Both the position numbers and the translations under genes were made by a program. From the NCBI GenBank assembly GCA_022709425.1, contig JAKLIW010000017.1, positions 1 to 58,929 of the forward strand: a DNA stretch of 58,929 bases, given 5' to 3'. Source of the DNA: a bacterium (GTDB taxonomy: Bacteria; UBP6; UBA1177; JAKLFG01). Position 1 is the first letter of the stretch; the number at the start of each line of letters is the position of its first letter. Of this stretch, positions 9,447-19,077 are shown piece after piece. The notes under the pieces were generated by a model. That model did not search any database. It had not been told where the DNA came from and saw only the letters and a program-made list of their open reading frames with translations.

Positions 9447-9992
9447 TCAGCCTTTCTTGGCGGCGCGGGCCAGATCGCGGCCCAGTTCGAACGAGGCGAT
9501 GTTCATCTCCTCGAACCCGGCGGGCGAGTTCTCGATGACCGCCTTCTTGACCGCGTCCATGCTCACCAGCCCCGCCATCTCGGCAAAGGCGCCGACCGCC
9601 ACGACATTGAGGGTCGTGGTGCGGTTGAACTTGGCGATGGTGTTCGAGGTGATCGGCAGGCGGTAGATCTTGTAGTCGGGCGAATCGGGCAATTCGACGA
9701 AATCGCCGTCGATGATCACGATACCGCCCTTCTTGAGCGTCTTTATGAACTTGTTGGCCGCCTTCTGCGTGAGGCTCACGAGGTAGTCGATATGCTGCGC
9801 CTTGGGGTAGAGTATCTTCTCGTCGGCGATGATGACATCGGCTTTCGTCGCGCCGCCGCGCGCCTCGGGACCGTAGGCCTGCGACTGGATGACATTCTTG
9901 CCGTCGTGAAGCGCCGCCGCCGTGCCGAGTATGACCGACGCCGTGATGACCCCCTGCCCGCCGCTGCCGGAGAAACGGATCTCGTATTTCAT
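9447..9992 (-). CDS. korC: 2-oxoacid:ferredoxin oxidoreductase gamma subunit
   Basis: Gamma subunit (181 residues) of a multi-subunit 2-oxoacid:ferredoxin oxidoreductase. The opening MKYEIRFSGSGGQGVITAS and the AYGPEARGGATKADVIIAD segment are characteristic. In the complex it helps bind coenzyme A and forms the interface with alpha/beta. It starts by a 4-bp overlap with korB behind a GGGAGGAAAAAA ribosome site. The order D-A-B-C matches 2-oxoglutarate oxidoreductases. Confidence 0.92.
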   Translation of the reverse strand: MKYEIRFSGSGGQGVITASVILGTAAALHDGKNVIQSQAYGPEARGGATKADVIIADEKILYPKAQHIDYLVSLTQKAANKFIKTLKKGGIVIIDGDFVELPDSPDYKIYRLPITSNTIAKFNRTTTLNVVAVGAFAEMAGLVSMDAVKKAVIENSPAGFEEMNIASFELGRDLARAAKKG

Positions 9993-10813
9993 TTTTTTCC
10001 TCCCTTGAGCGAGTCGATGAGCGCCTGATAGTTCTCGACGAACTCCCGGCGTTCGGTCTCATGGTGGATCCCGGTGACGAACTTGCCTTTCAGCTCTTCG
10101 GCGCTCATGGTCTGCGCCTTGCTGAGCGGCACCGCGTTATCGCGCTGCCATTTCATCATATCGAGGTTGTTCTTGTATTTGGTCTTCTGCTTGCGGCCGT
10201 GGGTGGTGTAGCACGCCTCGACCACATCGACCACCGAGAAGCCCTTATGCATGAGCGCCTTATAGATGTAGTCGTCGAGTTGCGGGACATGGAACGAGGT
10301 GCCGCGCGCGACGAAGGTGGCGCCGCATCCCTTCGCCAGTTCGACCACATCGAACTGCGGCTCGACATTGCCGTAGGGAGCGGTGGCCGCCTTGTCGCCG
10401 TACGGGGTGGTCGGCGAATATTGGCCGCCGGTCATGCCGTAGATGCCGTTGTTGAAGACGACCAGCGTGATGTCGATGTTGCGGCGGCAGGCATGGATGA
10501 AGTGGTTACCGCCGATGGCGAGAGAATCGCCGTCGCCCGACACGACGATCACATGGAACTTCGGCTGGGAGAGCTTGACGCCGGTGGCGAAGGCAAGTGC
10601 GCGGCCGTGGGCCGTATGGAGCGTGTTGCAGTCGACATACCCCGGCAGACGCGAGGCGCAGCCGATGCCGCTGACCAGAACGATCTCATCCTTATTCCAA
10701 CCGGTCTTCGCCATCGCCCGAAGGAGCGACTTGAATATGATGCCGTGGCCGCAGCCGGGACACCAGATATGGGGAAGCTTCGCACTGCGGAGATAGGTGC
10801 TATAATCGAACAT
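9989..10813 (-). CDS. korB: 2-oxoacid:ferredoxin oxidoreductase beta subunit
   Basis: Beta subunit (274 residues), which carries thiamine pyrophosphate and an iron-sulfur cluster. WCPGCGHGI near the amino end supplies two cluster cysteines, GIGCASR a third, and SGDGDSLAIGGNHFIHACRRN... followed by NNGIYGMTGGQ is the TPP-binding signature. It converts 2-oxoglutarate (most likely) plus CoA to succinyl-CoA and CO2 with reduced ferredoxin, or the reverse. AGGAGG precedes the ATG; 9 bp separate it from korA. Confidence 0.93.
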   Translation of the reverse strand: MFDYSTYLRSAKLPHIWCPGCGHGIIFKSLLRAMAKTGWNKDEIVLVSGIGCASRLPGYVDCNTLHTAHGRALAFATGVKLSQPKFHVIVVSGDGDSLAIGGNHFIHACRRNIDITLVVFNNGIYGMTGGQYSPTTPYGDKAATAPYGNVEPQFDVVELAKGCGATFVARGTSFHVPQLDDYIYKALMHKGFSVVDVVEACYTTHGRKQKTKYKNNLDMMKWQRDNAVPLSKAQTMSAEELKGKFVTGIHHETERREFVENYQALIDSLKGGKK

Positions 10814-10822
10814 GACCGCCTC

Positions 10823-11956
10823 CTACTTGCTGCACTTTTCGATAGTGGACATGATGAACTCCGGATCAAGGGGCTCGCCGTTGACGAGGTTGACCGGGAT
10901 CACCTTCTCGGAACGGGCGAACCGTTCCACCACCGTCCGAAGCTGACCGAGGTTCATCTCGGGAACGATGATCTTCTTAGCCTTCTCGGCATAAGGAATG
11001 AACTGTTTCTTCGGGAAAGGCCACAGCGTGACCGGGCGGAAGAGGCCCGCCTTGATCCCCTTGCGGCGGTATTCCTCGACCACCTCTTCGGCGGCGCGGG
11101 CGGCCGACCCGACCGCGAGGAACAGCATCTCGGCATCCTCGCAGTACTTTGTCTCTACTTTATCGATCAGTTCGCGCTGATGGTAGATCTTGTCGATGAT
11201 GCGGGAATTCGACTCCTGCACGATGGAGGGATCCATCGTCGGGAAGCCCGATTCGTCGTGGTTGAGCCCGGTGACATGGAACCGGCTCGCGCCGAAGTTC
11301 GGCAGGCAGGCGGGATGTTTCCCGTCGGCGCGGTAGGGCAGGCGGCACAGGCCGTCCACATCGGGCAGTTTGCGGTCGATGACCTCCAGCTCACCCGGTT
11401 CGGGGAGGCGGAATTTCTCGCGCATGTGGCCGATGATCTCGTCGCCGAGGATGATGACCGGCGTCCTGAAATATTCGGCGAGATTGAAGGCGCGCACCGT
11501 TTCGGTGAACATCTCTTCGACCGAATTAGGGACCAGAGCGATCGTCGGATGGTCGCCGTGGGTCCCCCACTTCGCCTGCAACAGGTCCGACTGCGCCGGC
11601 GAGGTCGGGAGTCCCGTCGAAGGGCCGCCGCGCATGACATTGACGATGACGCACGGCACCTCGGCGATACAGGCGTAGCCGATGAGTTCCTGCATCAGCG
11701 AGAACCCGGGGCCGGAGGTCGAGGTCATCGATTTGGCGCCCGAAAGGGCCGCGCCGATGATCGAGCCGATCGAGGCGATCTCGTCTTCCATCTGGATGAA
11801 CTTGCCGCCACGCAGAGGCAGTTTCTCTGACATGAATTCCGCAATCTCGGTCGAGGGGGTTATCGGATAGCCGCCGAAGAACGAGCACCCGGCATAGAGC
11901 GCCCCTTCGGCACAGGCGATATTCCCCTGTACGAATGTGTATTTTCCTTCTTTCAT
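10823..11956 (-). CDS. korA: 2-oxoacid:ferredoxin oxidoreductase alpha subunit
   Basis: Alpha subunit, 377 residues. GCSFFGGYPITPSTEIAEFMSEKLP and the TSTSGPGFSLMQELIGYA segment are typical of KorA. It contributes the pyrimidine-binding half of the TPP site. The length without an additional gamma-type amino domain fits the 2-oxoglutarate group rather than the fused or pyruvate types, and the fumarase genes just upstream also point to the TCA cycle. Substrate assignment remains an inference. A GGGAG site precedes the ATG. Confidence 0.92.
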   Translation of the reverse strand: MKEGKYTFVQGNIACAEGALYAGCSFFGGYPITPSTEIAEFMSEKLPLRGGKFIQMEDEIASIGSIIGAALSGAKSMTSTSGPGFSLMQELIGYACIAEVPCVIVNVMRGGPSTGLPTSPAQSDLLQAKWGTHGDHPTIALVPNSVEEMFTETVRAFNLAEYFRTPVIILGDEIIGHMREKFRLPEPGELEVIDRKLPDVDGLCRLPYRADGKHPACLPNFGASRFHVTGLNHDESGFPTMDPSIVQESNSRIIDKIYHQRELIDKVETKYCEDAEMLFLAVGSAARAAEEVVEEYRRKGIKAGLFRPVTLWPFPKKQFIPYAEKAKKIIVPEMNLGQLRTVVERFARSEKVIPVNLVNGEPLDPEFIMSTIEKCSK

Positions 11957-11966
11957 AGCAACTCCC

Positions 11967-12215
11967 TCACTTCTTCTCTTTTTCTTTTTTGTCGATGAAG
12001 ATGGCGAAATCGGGACAGCGCAGTTCGCAGAACCCGCAGGCGATGCACTTCTCCATCGCGCTGGCCGTCACGACCAGCCGCTTCTTGTCGAGCGACAGCG
12101 CCTTGACCGGGCAGAACTCGATACAGATGGAACATCCCTTGCACAGTTCGGGAACGATGTGCAGGGTGCACTTCGGATTCTCGAAGATCTCTTCCTGAAA
12201 CTTCTTCGTGGTCAT
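11967..12215 (-). CDS. korD: 2-oxoacid:ferredoxin oxidoreductase delta subunit (ferredoxin)
   Basis: Ferredoxin-like delta subunit of 82 residues with two CX2CX2CX3CP motifs (CKGCSICIEFCP and CIACGFCELRCP), binding two 4Fe-4S clusters that pass electrons from the KorAB centre to soluble ferredoxin. Strong AAGGAG ribosome site. It lies 20 bp downstream of the fumarase beta gene in the same direction, so fumAB-korDABC is probably one transcript. Confidence 0.93.
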   Translation of the reverse strand: MTTKKFQEEIFENPKCTLHIVPELCKGCSICIEFCPVKALSLDKKRLVVTASAMEKCIACGFCELRCPDFAIFIDKKEKEKK

Positions 12216-12234
12216 GCGGTATATCTCCTTCTTA

Positions 12235-12747
12235 TTATAGGAACACGACGCCCTTACCGTCGAGCGACATCATTACAATAAAATCGCGTACTGTCAACTC
12301 AAATATTCCTTCAGGTCCGAGTTCGGCATATGCCGCCGTCTTTATTGATGTTATTCGCTTCCCATAGAAAGCGCCGGCACCCCCCGCCGCCTGCAGATAA
12401 AGTATACGATGCGCCGCGAGGAGGTCAAGCGCCGCCTTATCGAGCGGCCCCTTCCCCATGACCGCCGCCACGCCCAGATCGGCGAGTAGCGGCAGATACG
12501 CGGTCATCCGGCGGCTCGTCGTCGGCCCGACCGAACCATGCCCGTCGGCAACACCCGGTGTCGGCCCGGCGAAGAAGATAATGCGTCCCGCGAGTTCGAA
12601 CGGCAACGGATCCCCCTTCTTTTTCAGCTCGGCCAACCGCGCCAGCGACCGGTCACGCAGCGTCACGACCTCCCCTTCGAGCGCGACGAGCGTCCCGGCC
12701 GGAACGCTCCGCAGGGCGGTGATATCGGCACAGGCGATGGTATTCAC
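12235..12747 (-). CDS. Class I fumarate hydratase, beta subunit
   Basis: Beta (carboxy-terminal type) subunit of a two-subunit iron-sulfur fumarase, about 170 residues. GPTTSRRMTAYL, VMGKG and the KTAAYAELGPEGIFEL stretches are typical. With the alpha subunit it interconverts fumarate and malate. The start GTG at 12747 overlaps the alpha stop by 4 bp (GTGA); a TTG at 12780 would add 11 residues. The class I fumarase and L(+)-tartrate dehydratase families are hard to tell apart by eye, but a TCA role suits the adjacent kor genes. Confidence 0.88.
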   Translation of the reverse strand: MNTIACADITALRSVPAGTLVALEGEVVTLRDRSLARLAELKKKGDPLPFELAGRIIFFAGPTPGVADGHGSVGPTTSRRMTAYLPLLADLGVAAVMGKGPLDKAALDLLAAHRILYLQAAGGAGAFYGKRITSIKTAAYAELGPEGIFELTVRDFIVMMSLDGKGVVFL

Positions 12748-13562
12748 AGCGACACCGTCCCGCGCCGGAAGCTGTGGCAATTAAGCAGTACCGCCACCGG
12801 CAGCATCGAAATATGGGTCGGCGCTTTCCGCACCCGGACGGCGCTCACCGGCTTCACGCCGGGGAAACCGAGGATACCGTAACCGAGTTCGGGGAGCCGC
12901 GCCGTGATGAGTTCGCGCAGTTCCGGGTCGTCGTCGCTATCGAAAAGTAACGCCTCCTTCGCGAGGTGCGCCACCGTGTCGAAACTGCCGCCGACCCCCA
13001 CCGCGACGACATAGGGCGGACAGCCGGCGCCGCCGGCGTCGCGCAGGACCGACAGGACGAGATCGGCCACCCCCGCGCGGCCCGCCGAGGGCGACAGCAT
13101 CGCGACGCGGGAAACATTCTCCGACCCGCCCCCTTTCACCATGACGGTGAATTCGAGGTCGGCGCCGTCTATCTCTTCAATATGGACAAGGGCCGGGGTA
13201 TTGTCGCCGGTGTTCTTGCGCGCGAACGGGTCGGCGACCGTCGAGAGCCGCAGGCCGCCGTCGCGGTAAGCGCGGCGCACCGCCTCGTCGATGAGCGGCT
13301 GGATGGTGTTCGCCCCCGAGTAGGTGGCGAACTTTCCTTTCCGTATATATATGTGGACCATGCCGCAGTCCTGACAGAGCGGCCGCTGCTCTTCACGGGC
13401 GATGCGGAGGTTCTCGTCGAGGATGCAGGCAAGTTCCCGTTCGACGCCGGTCAGGGCAGGGTCGCAGAAGGTGACGCCGCGCAAAGAGGGCGGGTCGGTA
13501 TTGATCTCACGGAGCAACCGCTCGAGAGCCGAGACGATCGCCTCGCCGTCCACAATTCTCAT
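12744..13562 (-). CDS. Class I fumarate hydratase, alpha subunit
   Basis: Alpha (amino-terminal type) subunit, 272 residues. Cys residues for the 4Fe-4S cluster appear in RPLCQDCGMVHIY, in the GGSENVSRVAMLSPSAG region and in DAGGAGCPPYVVAVGVGGS. The start at 13562 gives an amino end MRIVDGEAIVSAL close to relatives; the frame is open upstream to 13598. The ribosome site is weak. One of the two 41-bp repeats flanking hicAB ends only 7 bp upstream of the start codon, so its own promoter is unclear. Confidence 0.88.
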   Translation of the reverse strand: MRIVDGEAIVSALERLLREINTDPPSLRGVTFCDPALTGVERELACILDENLRIAREEQRPLCQDCGMVHIYIRKGKFATYSGANTIQPLIDEAVRRAYRDGGLRLSTVADPFARKNTGDNTPALVHIEEIDGADLEFTVMVKGGGSENVSRVAMLSPSAGRAGVADLVLSVLRDAGGAGCPPYVVAVGVGGSFDTVAHLAKEALLFDSDDDPELRELITARLPELGYGILGFPGVKPVSAVRVRKAPTHISMLPVAVLLNCHSFRRGTVSL

Positions 13563-13568
13563 GTCCGC

Positions 13569-13609
13569 AGTATTGACACCGAGCGAAGGCAAAGTCAAGT
13601 TGAAGGGAA
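13569..13609. repeat. Left direct repeat flanking hicAB
   Basis: 41-bp sequence that begins AGTATTGACACCGA and ends CAAGTTGAAGGGAAA. It matches 14376-14416 in the same orientation at 36 of 41 positions. It lies between the hicB stop (13619) and the fumarase alpha start. Confidence 0.75.
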
Positions 13610-13618
13610 AATTACCTC

Positions 13619-14053
13619 CTACCCCTTCCCGTAGGTCGGCTTCTTCTCCGCCACCATCGACACCGAGGCGCGACTCTCGATGAGTTGCCGGATACGGCTC
13701 ATCGGATTGCGTTCCGCAAGCGCCGTCACGATGAATGTGTTGAGACTCACCCCTTCCGCCGCCGCCTGCACCGCCAACTCCTTGTGCAGCGTCTTGGGCA
13801 TCCGAAGCGCGAACCGGCCGCTGTAGTTCTCCTGCATCGACTCCGGCAGCGGTATCTCATCGCCGCTTTCCAGCGCCACCTCAAGCCACCCCGCCATCGC
13901 GTCGTCTATCATCTTGAGCGCCTCTTCGGCCGTATCGCCCTGCGACAGACAGCCGGGCAGTTCCTTTATCTTCGCCACCCAACCGTCCTCGCCCTGCACC
14001 AGTTCGCGGGTGTAAGGAAGCTCCCGGTACCCTTTAAGCGTTCTCTTTTTCAT
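13619..14053 (-). CDS. hicB: HicB-family antitoxin
   Basis: HicB-like antitoxin, 144 residues. The amino domain has the partial RNase H fold signature (VAKIKELPGCLSQGDTAEEALKMIDDAMAGWLEVAL), and a carboxy ribbon-helix-helix domain follows (GRFALRMPKTLHKELAVQAAAEGVSLNTFIVTALAER), which should bind the operator. It overlaps the hicA end by 20 bp. It neutralises HicA and should repress the pair through the palindrome in the promoter. Confidence 0.9.
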   Translation of the reverse strand: MKKRTLKGYRELPYTRELVQGEDGWVAKIKELPGCLSQGDTAEEALKMIDDAMAGWLEVALESGDEIPLPESMQENYSGRFALRMPKTLHKELAVQAAAEGVSLNTFIVTALAERNPMSRIRQLIESRASVSMVAEKKPTYGKG

Positions 14054-14297
14054 ACCACGCCTCCAATTCCAACTCCCGGATGACCGCCTTCACATAGACG
14101 ACCTTGACCGGTTTGTGCATCGGCACGGTGATCATCTGACACGCCGCCTTGCGAAAGACATAGTGACTGCTTCCGCCGCGCGGCTGCCGACACTCGTAGC
14201 CGAACGCTTCCAACAACCGCCGGAGCGTCGCGAGATCGACCTGCTTCGGATTCTGAAGGATCTGAGCGACCAGTTTGAGGAGTGCTTTCTTATTCAT
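14034..14297 (-). CDS. hicA: HicA-family mRNA interferase toxin
   Basis: HicA-like toxin, 87 residues, with a small double-stranded RNA-binding fold. LRRLLEAFGYECRQPRGGSSHYVFR holds the catalytic His45 after the glycine/serine turn, and the VPMHKPVK strand follows. It should cleave mRNA and stop translation until bound by HicB. ATG at 14297 follows GGAG with 7-bp spacing. Toxin-first order is usual for hicAB. Confidence 0.9.
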   Translation of the reverse strand: MNKKALLKLVAQILQNPKQVDLATLRRLLEAFGYECRQPRGGSSHYVFRKAACQMITVPMHKPVKVVYVKAVIRELELEAWYEKENA

Positions 14298-14318
14298 AGC
14301 ACGGCTCCGACGAAAAAG

Positions 14319-14346
14319 ATGATATCACATACGATATCATTGTCAA
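14319..14346 (-). promoter_or_regulatory. hicAB promoter with palindromic operator
   Basis: Minus-strand TTGACA (14341-14346), a 16-bp spacer and TATCAT (14319-14324). The spacer and the -10 box form a perfect palindrome with 8-bp arms ATGATATC (14319-14326) and GATATCAT (14333-14340) around six bases. A repressor on it would block RNA polymerase, as expected for autoregulation by HicB. Confidence 0.85.
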
Positions 14347-14375
14347 CCATTATTTTCCCACGGCATCACTTCGGG

Positions 14376-14416
14376 AGTATTGACACCGACCGGCGCCAAA
14401 GCCAAGTTGAAGGGAA
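14376..14416. repeat. Right direct repeat flanking hicAB
   Basis: Copy of the 13569-13609 repeat in the same orientation, 36 of 41 positions identical, 29 bp upstream of the hicAB -35 box and just past the stop of the beta-propeller lipoprotein. The pair of repeats encloses the whole hicAB unit with its promoter. Confidence 0.75.
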
Positions 14417-14427
14417 ATTCAGGTTTT

Positions 14428-15717
14428 TTAGTTGAGCGGGAAGAAGGTGAGAAAGATATCGTAAATCCCGGCGTTGACATTCCCATCCATATCGCCGCCG
14501 GTGGTCCCGGCAACGACTATTGACTTATCGCGATCGATCGCTACTTCGGTGACATAGGTTGAAGAATAATCTTCGGTGCCCCAATTCTGGACCCATTCTA
14601 TTTCACCGTTCCTGTCCGCCTTCACCAGCAACGCCTTATAATCGGAGTAGAAGCCGCCGTGGCCCCCGACATACAGATTGCCCGTCTCATCGAGCGCGAT
14701 GCCGTGACCGTCCTCGTACCGGAAGTACTTCTCCTTGTGTTCTCTCCACTGCAACAGGCCGCCTGCATCCCTCTTAAGCCACAGCATACTGTCATCCGGG
14801 ACCTCTCCTTCAGCGGCGCGGACGCTTCCAGTAACGAATATCTCACCGGCATCATTGACCGCCAGACCCCCCGGAAGCATCTCAATATCCGGTTCCCGCA
14901 TAAATATCAGATTCCCCTCGGGGGTCCATTTGGCAATATCTCCGCCGCCGTAAGAGACCACGATGTAGCCGTTGCTATCAAGCGCGATGTCGTTATTGTA
15001 GAGACCGGTCTCGCCCCACTGCCGCACCCACCCGGTGGTGCCGTCGGCATTCAGTTTGTAAAGAAATGCATACAACCCTAATTCCGTTTCAGGCGTATAT
15101 CCCACGAAATCGCCAAGCGTAAGGCCGAATACGTAGATATTCCCTTCCTTGTCAACCGCCAACGCGCTTCCCACATCGTCCTCGGCGGTCCCCCACTCCA
15201 CCGTGGCTATCTTGTCGCCCGCCGCGGTCCACCGAGTAATGAACACATCGCTGTGCCCGTAATTCTTTTGCCCGTCGAGCTTCCCCGACGTTTTTCCGGC
15301 CACTATGATATCGCCGTTGGCATCAATGACCACATCGTTCGCCCGGTCGTCGAACTCGCTCCCCCACTGCCGTATCCACGCAACAGTCCCATTGGCATCC
15401 CACTTTATTAAAAGGGCATCCATTCCGCCGGCGTGTTTACTCCCGCTGAATTGACCGTCCGTGTGCCCCGCGACATAAATATTCCCTTTTTCGTCAATGA
15501 TCATCGCATTGCACCAATCTTCACCGTATGAACCTACTTGCCGAGAGGTGTGCGATAATACGATATAATCATTATCCGTCGGCCCCTCATAGCTATCAAC
15601 ATCGGCATCAGCGACCGCATCAGCATCTTCATTATTATTGATATCCCGACCATCGTCACAGGCGAATGCCGTCAAGAGCGCAGCACCCGAAATAAGAATA
15701 TTTTTGAGAACGTTCAT
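14428..15717 (-). CDS. Beta-propeller (SBBP-type) repeat lipoprotein
   Basis: Exported lipoprotein, 429 residues. Signal peptide with lipobox AFAC (Cys20), Asp/Ala-rich spacer, then repeats of the form D-GNIYVAGHTDGQF-G...D-L-KWDANGTVAWIRQWGSEFDDRANDVVID, about seven copies. These are SBBP repeats that fold into a beta-propeller, common in secreted proteins of Deltaproteobacteria and related groups. Ligand unknown. Start at 15717 is set by GGGGAGGGG and the signal peptide. Confidence 0.85.
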   Translation of the reverse strand: MNVLKNILISGAALLTAFACDDGRDINNNEDADAVADADVDSYEGPTDNDYIVLSHTSRQVGSYGEDWCNAMIIDEKGNIYVAGHTDGQFSGSKHAGGMDALLIKWDANGTVAWIRQWGSEFDDRANDVVIDANGDIIVAGKTSGKLDGQKNYGHSDVFITRWTAAGDKIATVEWGTAEDDVGSALAVDKEGNIYVFGLTLGDFVGYTPETELGLYAFLYKLNADGTTGWVRQWGETGLYNNDIALDSNGYIVVSYGGGDIAKWTPEGNLIFMREPDIEMLPGGLAVNDAGEIFVTGSVRAAEGEVPDDSMLWLKRDAGGLLQWREHKEKYFRYEDGHGIALDETGNLYVGGHGGFYSDYKALLVKADRNGEIEWVQNWGTEDYSSTYVTEVAIDRDKSIVVAGTTGGDMDGNVNAGIYDIFLTFFPLN

Positions 15718-15756
15718 TTGCCCCTCCCCATTACCGAACATCAAAAATCTTATTCG

Positions 15757-15784
15757 AGTATAGCCTCGGCCGGAATGAATGCAA
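15757..15784 (-). promoter_or_regulatory. Putative promoter of the beta-propeller lipoprotein
   Basis: Minus-strand TTGCAT (15779-15784), 16-bp spacer, TATACT (15757-15762), about 40 bp upstream of the start codon. The -10 box is good and the -35 box weak. Confidence 0.5.
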
Positions 15785-15831
15785 CATGTCACCTGCCGGA
15801 TGCGCTGAAAATCATCAAAAGAAACCGGGGA

Positions 15832-17805
<1,974 letters not shown>

Positions 17806-17833
17806 TGGAAGACTCCATCGACATGCTCGGCCT

Positions 17834-17883
17834 ACTGTAGCGCAACAACTAAAATTTGCAAGCGCTCCCCGCTTTTGTATAAT
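17834..17883. promoter_or_regulatory. Divergent promoters sharing one palindromic -35 box
   Basis: TTGCAA at 17856-17861 is its own reverse complement. On the plus strand it sits 16 bp before a perfect TATAAT (17878-17883), serving the gene at 17910. On the minus strand it sits 16 bp before TACAGT (17834-17839), serving uvrB. The plus-strand promoter is convincing; the minus one is plausible. Confidence 0.6.
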
Positions 17884-17909
17884 GTCTTCGGCAAACAGCG
17901 GAGGGACCG

Positions 17910-18662
17910 ATGAACGGCAACGAGAAACCTAAGCCGAGTCCCGGCATCGGCATGAACCTGAAACTCTACAAAAAACCGAAACCGGGACAGCCGTCCGCCG
18001 AACCGGCTGAAAAGATCGACGGACCGCTCAATTTCCTCGAACAGGTCGAACAGGAATCGTTGCGCGCTCAGCAAAAAGCCACGCACACGATACCCACGGC
18101 GACCGCGAACAAGAAAAACGCCTATATCGCCTTGGCGGCGCTGATGGTCCTGTTGGCGGGCCTGCTCTTCTACTTCTACTACCGACCGGCGCCACCAGAA
18201 TTGACCGGATCGCAGGACCGCGCATCTCTCCTGACGCTGTGTCAGCAAGGCAATGGGGTAGCCTGCGGCGAGATGGCGCTTCTCGAATATCACGGATTGA
18301 ACTCGCTTGAAGGCATCCCCCAAGAGACCACGCCAAACCCGAACAACGCCTTTATTTACGCCCGCCTCGCCTGTTCCCGCGATGTTGCCTTCGGCTGTTA
18401 TATGATGTGGCGGTTGTGGACCAAAAAAGAGACTCGGCTCCTCTCCCCCGCGACGGCCGAAGAGACATTGGCGAAAGGCTGTGTACTGGGCAACAATATC
18501 TGCTGTCTCCTGCGGGAACGCACCGCCGGCAAACGCGACATCGCGGCCGACGAACTCCATAAAACGATAACCGACGCCGCCGCCGGCACCCAACCGCCGC
18601 GCTATGCCGAAAACGACCGGGAACAGCGGCTATTCACCTATTTCATCGTTATTGAACAGTAA
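17910..18662 (+). CDS. Single-pass membrane protein with Sel1-like Cys repeats
   Basis: Unassigned 250-residue protein. A basic, proline-rich cytoplasmic amino part (about 1-70), one transmembrane helix (about 71-91, AYIALAALMVLLAGLLFYFYY) and an exported carboxy domain. That domain has the spacing CQQGNGVACGEMALLEYH, CSRDVAFGCYMMWRLW and CVLGNNICCLL, which resembles Cys-rich Sel1-like (Hcp-type) repeats held by disulfides. It has its own consensus promoter, and the thioesterase gene follows after 13 bp. Confidence 0.8.
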   Translation: MNGNEKPKPSPGIGMNLKLYKKPKPGQPSAEPAEKIDGPLNFLEQVEQESLRAQQKATHTIPTATANKKNAYIALAALMVLLAGLLFYFYYRPAPPELTGSQDRASLLTLCQQGNGVACGEMALLEYHGLNSLEGIPQETTPNPNNAFIYARLACSRDVAFGCYMMWRLWTKKETRLLSPATAEETLAKGCVLGNNICCLLRERTAGKRDIAADELHKTITDAAAGTQPPRYAENDREQRLFTYFIVIEQ

Positions 18663-18675
18663 GGGGAGGAATTTC

Positions 18676-19074
18676 ATGGATCGTACCTTTTTGGTCAAAA
18701 AAGAAGACTGTGACCGCTTCGGACTGGTACGCTACCGCCGCTATCTCGACTGGATACACGAGACCCGCGGCGCCTTCATGGAGGAACTCGGCGCCGGCGA
18801 CGACCTGCTCGCCAGCAAGGGGATCGATATGGTCACCGTCAACCTCAATCTCCGCAACCTCGAAGCCTGCTGGCAGAACGAAGAGCTCGAAGTGATCCCG
18901 CAACTGGTCAAGGTGATGGAGCACGCTCTCTACTATACCTACACCGGCCGTAACCGGAAAAGCGGCGTAACGCTGTTCATCGCCCAGACCGAGATGTATC
19001 CGGTATCGCGGGAAGGCCGCCTCATGAAACTGCCACCCGAAATGGTCGACGCCCTTTCTGCGCGCATCAGCTGA
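18676..19074 (+). CDS. Hotdog-fold acyl-CoA thioesterase (YbgC/4HBT type)
   Basis: 132-residue hotdog-fold protein. The amino end VKKEDCDRFGLVRYRRYLDWIHETRGAFMEEL corresponds to the YbgC-type DxDxxGxVxxxxYxxWxExAR motif, keeping the catalytic-position Asp but replacing the usual His (GHV) by Leu (GLV). It likely hydrolyses an acyl-CoA; substrate unknown. GGGGAGGA lies before the ATG at 18676. Confidence 0.8.
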   Translation: MDRTFLVKKEDCDRFGLVRYRRYLDWIHETRGAFMEELGAGDDLLASKGIDMVTVNLNLRNLEACWQNEELEVIPQLVKVMEHALYYTYTGRNRKSGVTLFIAQTEMYPVSREGRLMKLPPEMVDALSARIS

Positions 19075-19077
19075 GAA

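Noticed and set aside
10061..11830. 589-codon open frame on the plus strand
   Set aside because: Antisense to korB and korA; no start context and no family features.
13593..13598. fumarase promoter inside the left direct repeat (TTGACT on the minus strand)
   Set aside because: The sequence at the right distance (CAATAC) is a poor -10 box and would start the transcript at the start codon.
13569..14416. hicAB as an integron gene cassette
   Set aside because: The flanking repeats lack the paired core sites and internal palindromy of attC, and no integrase is present.
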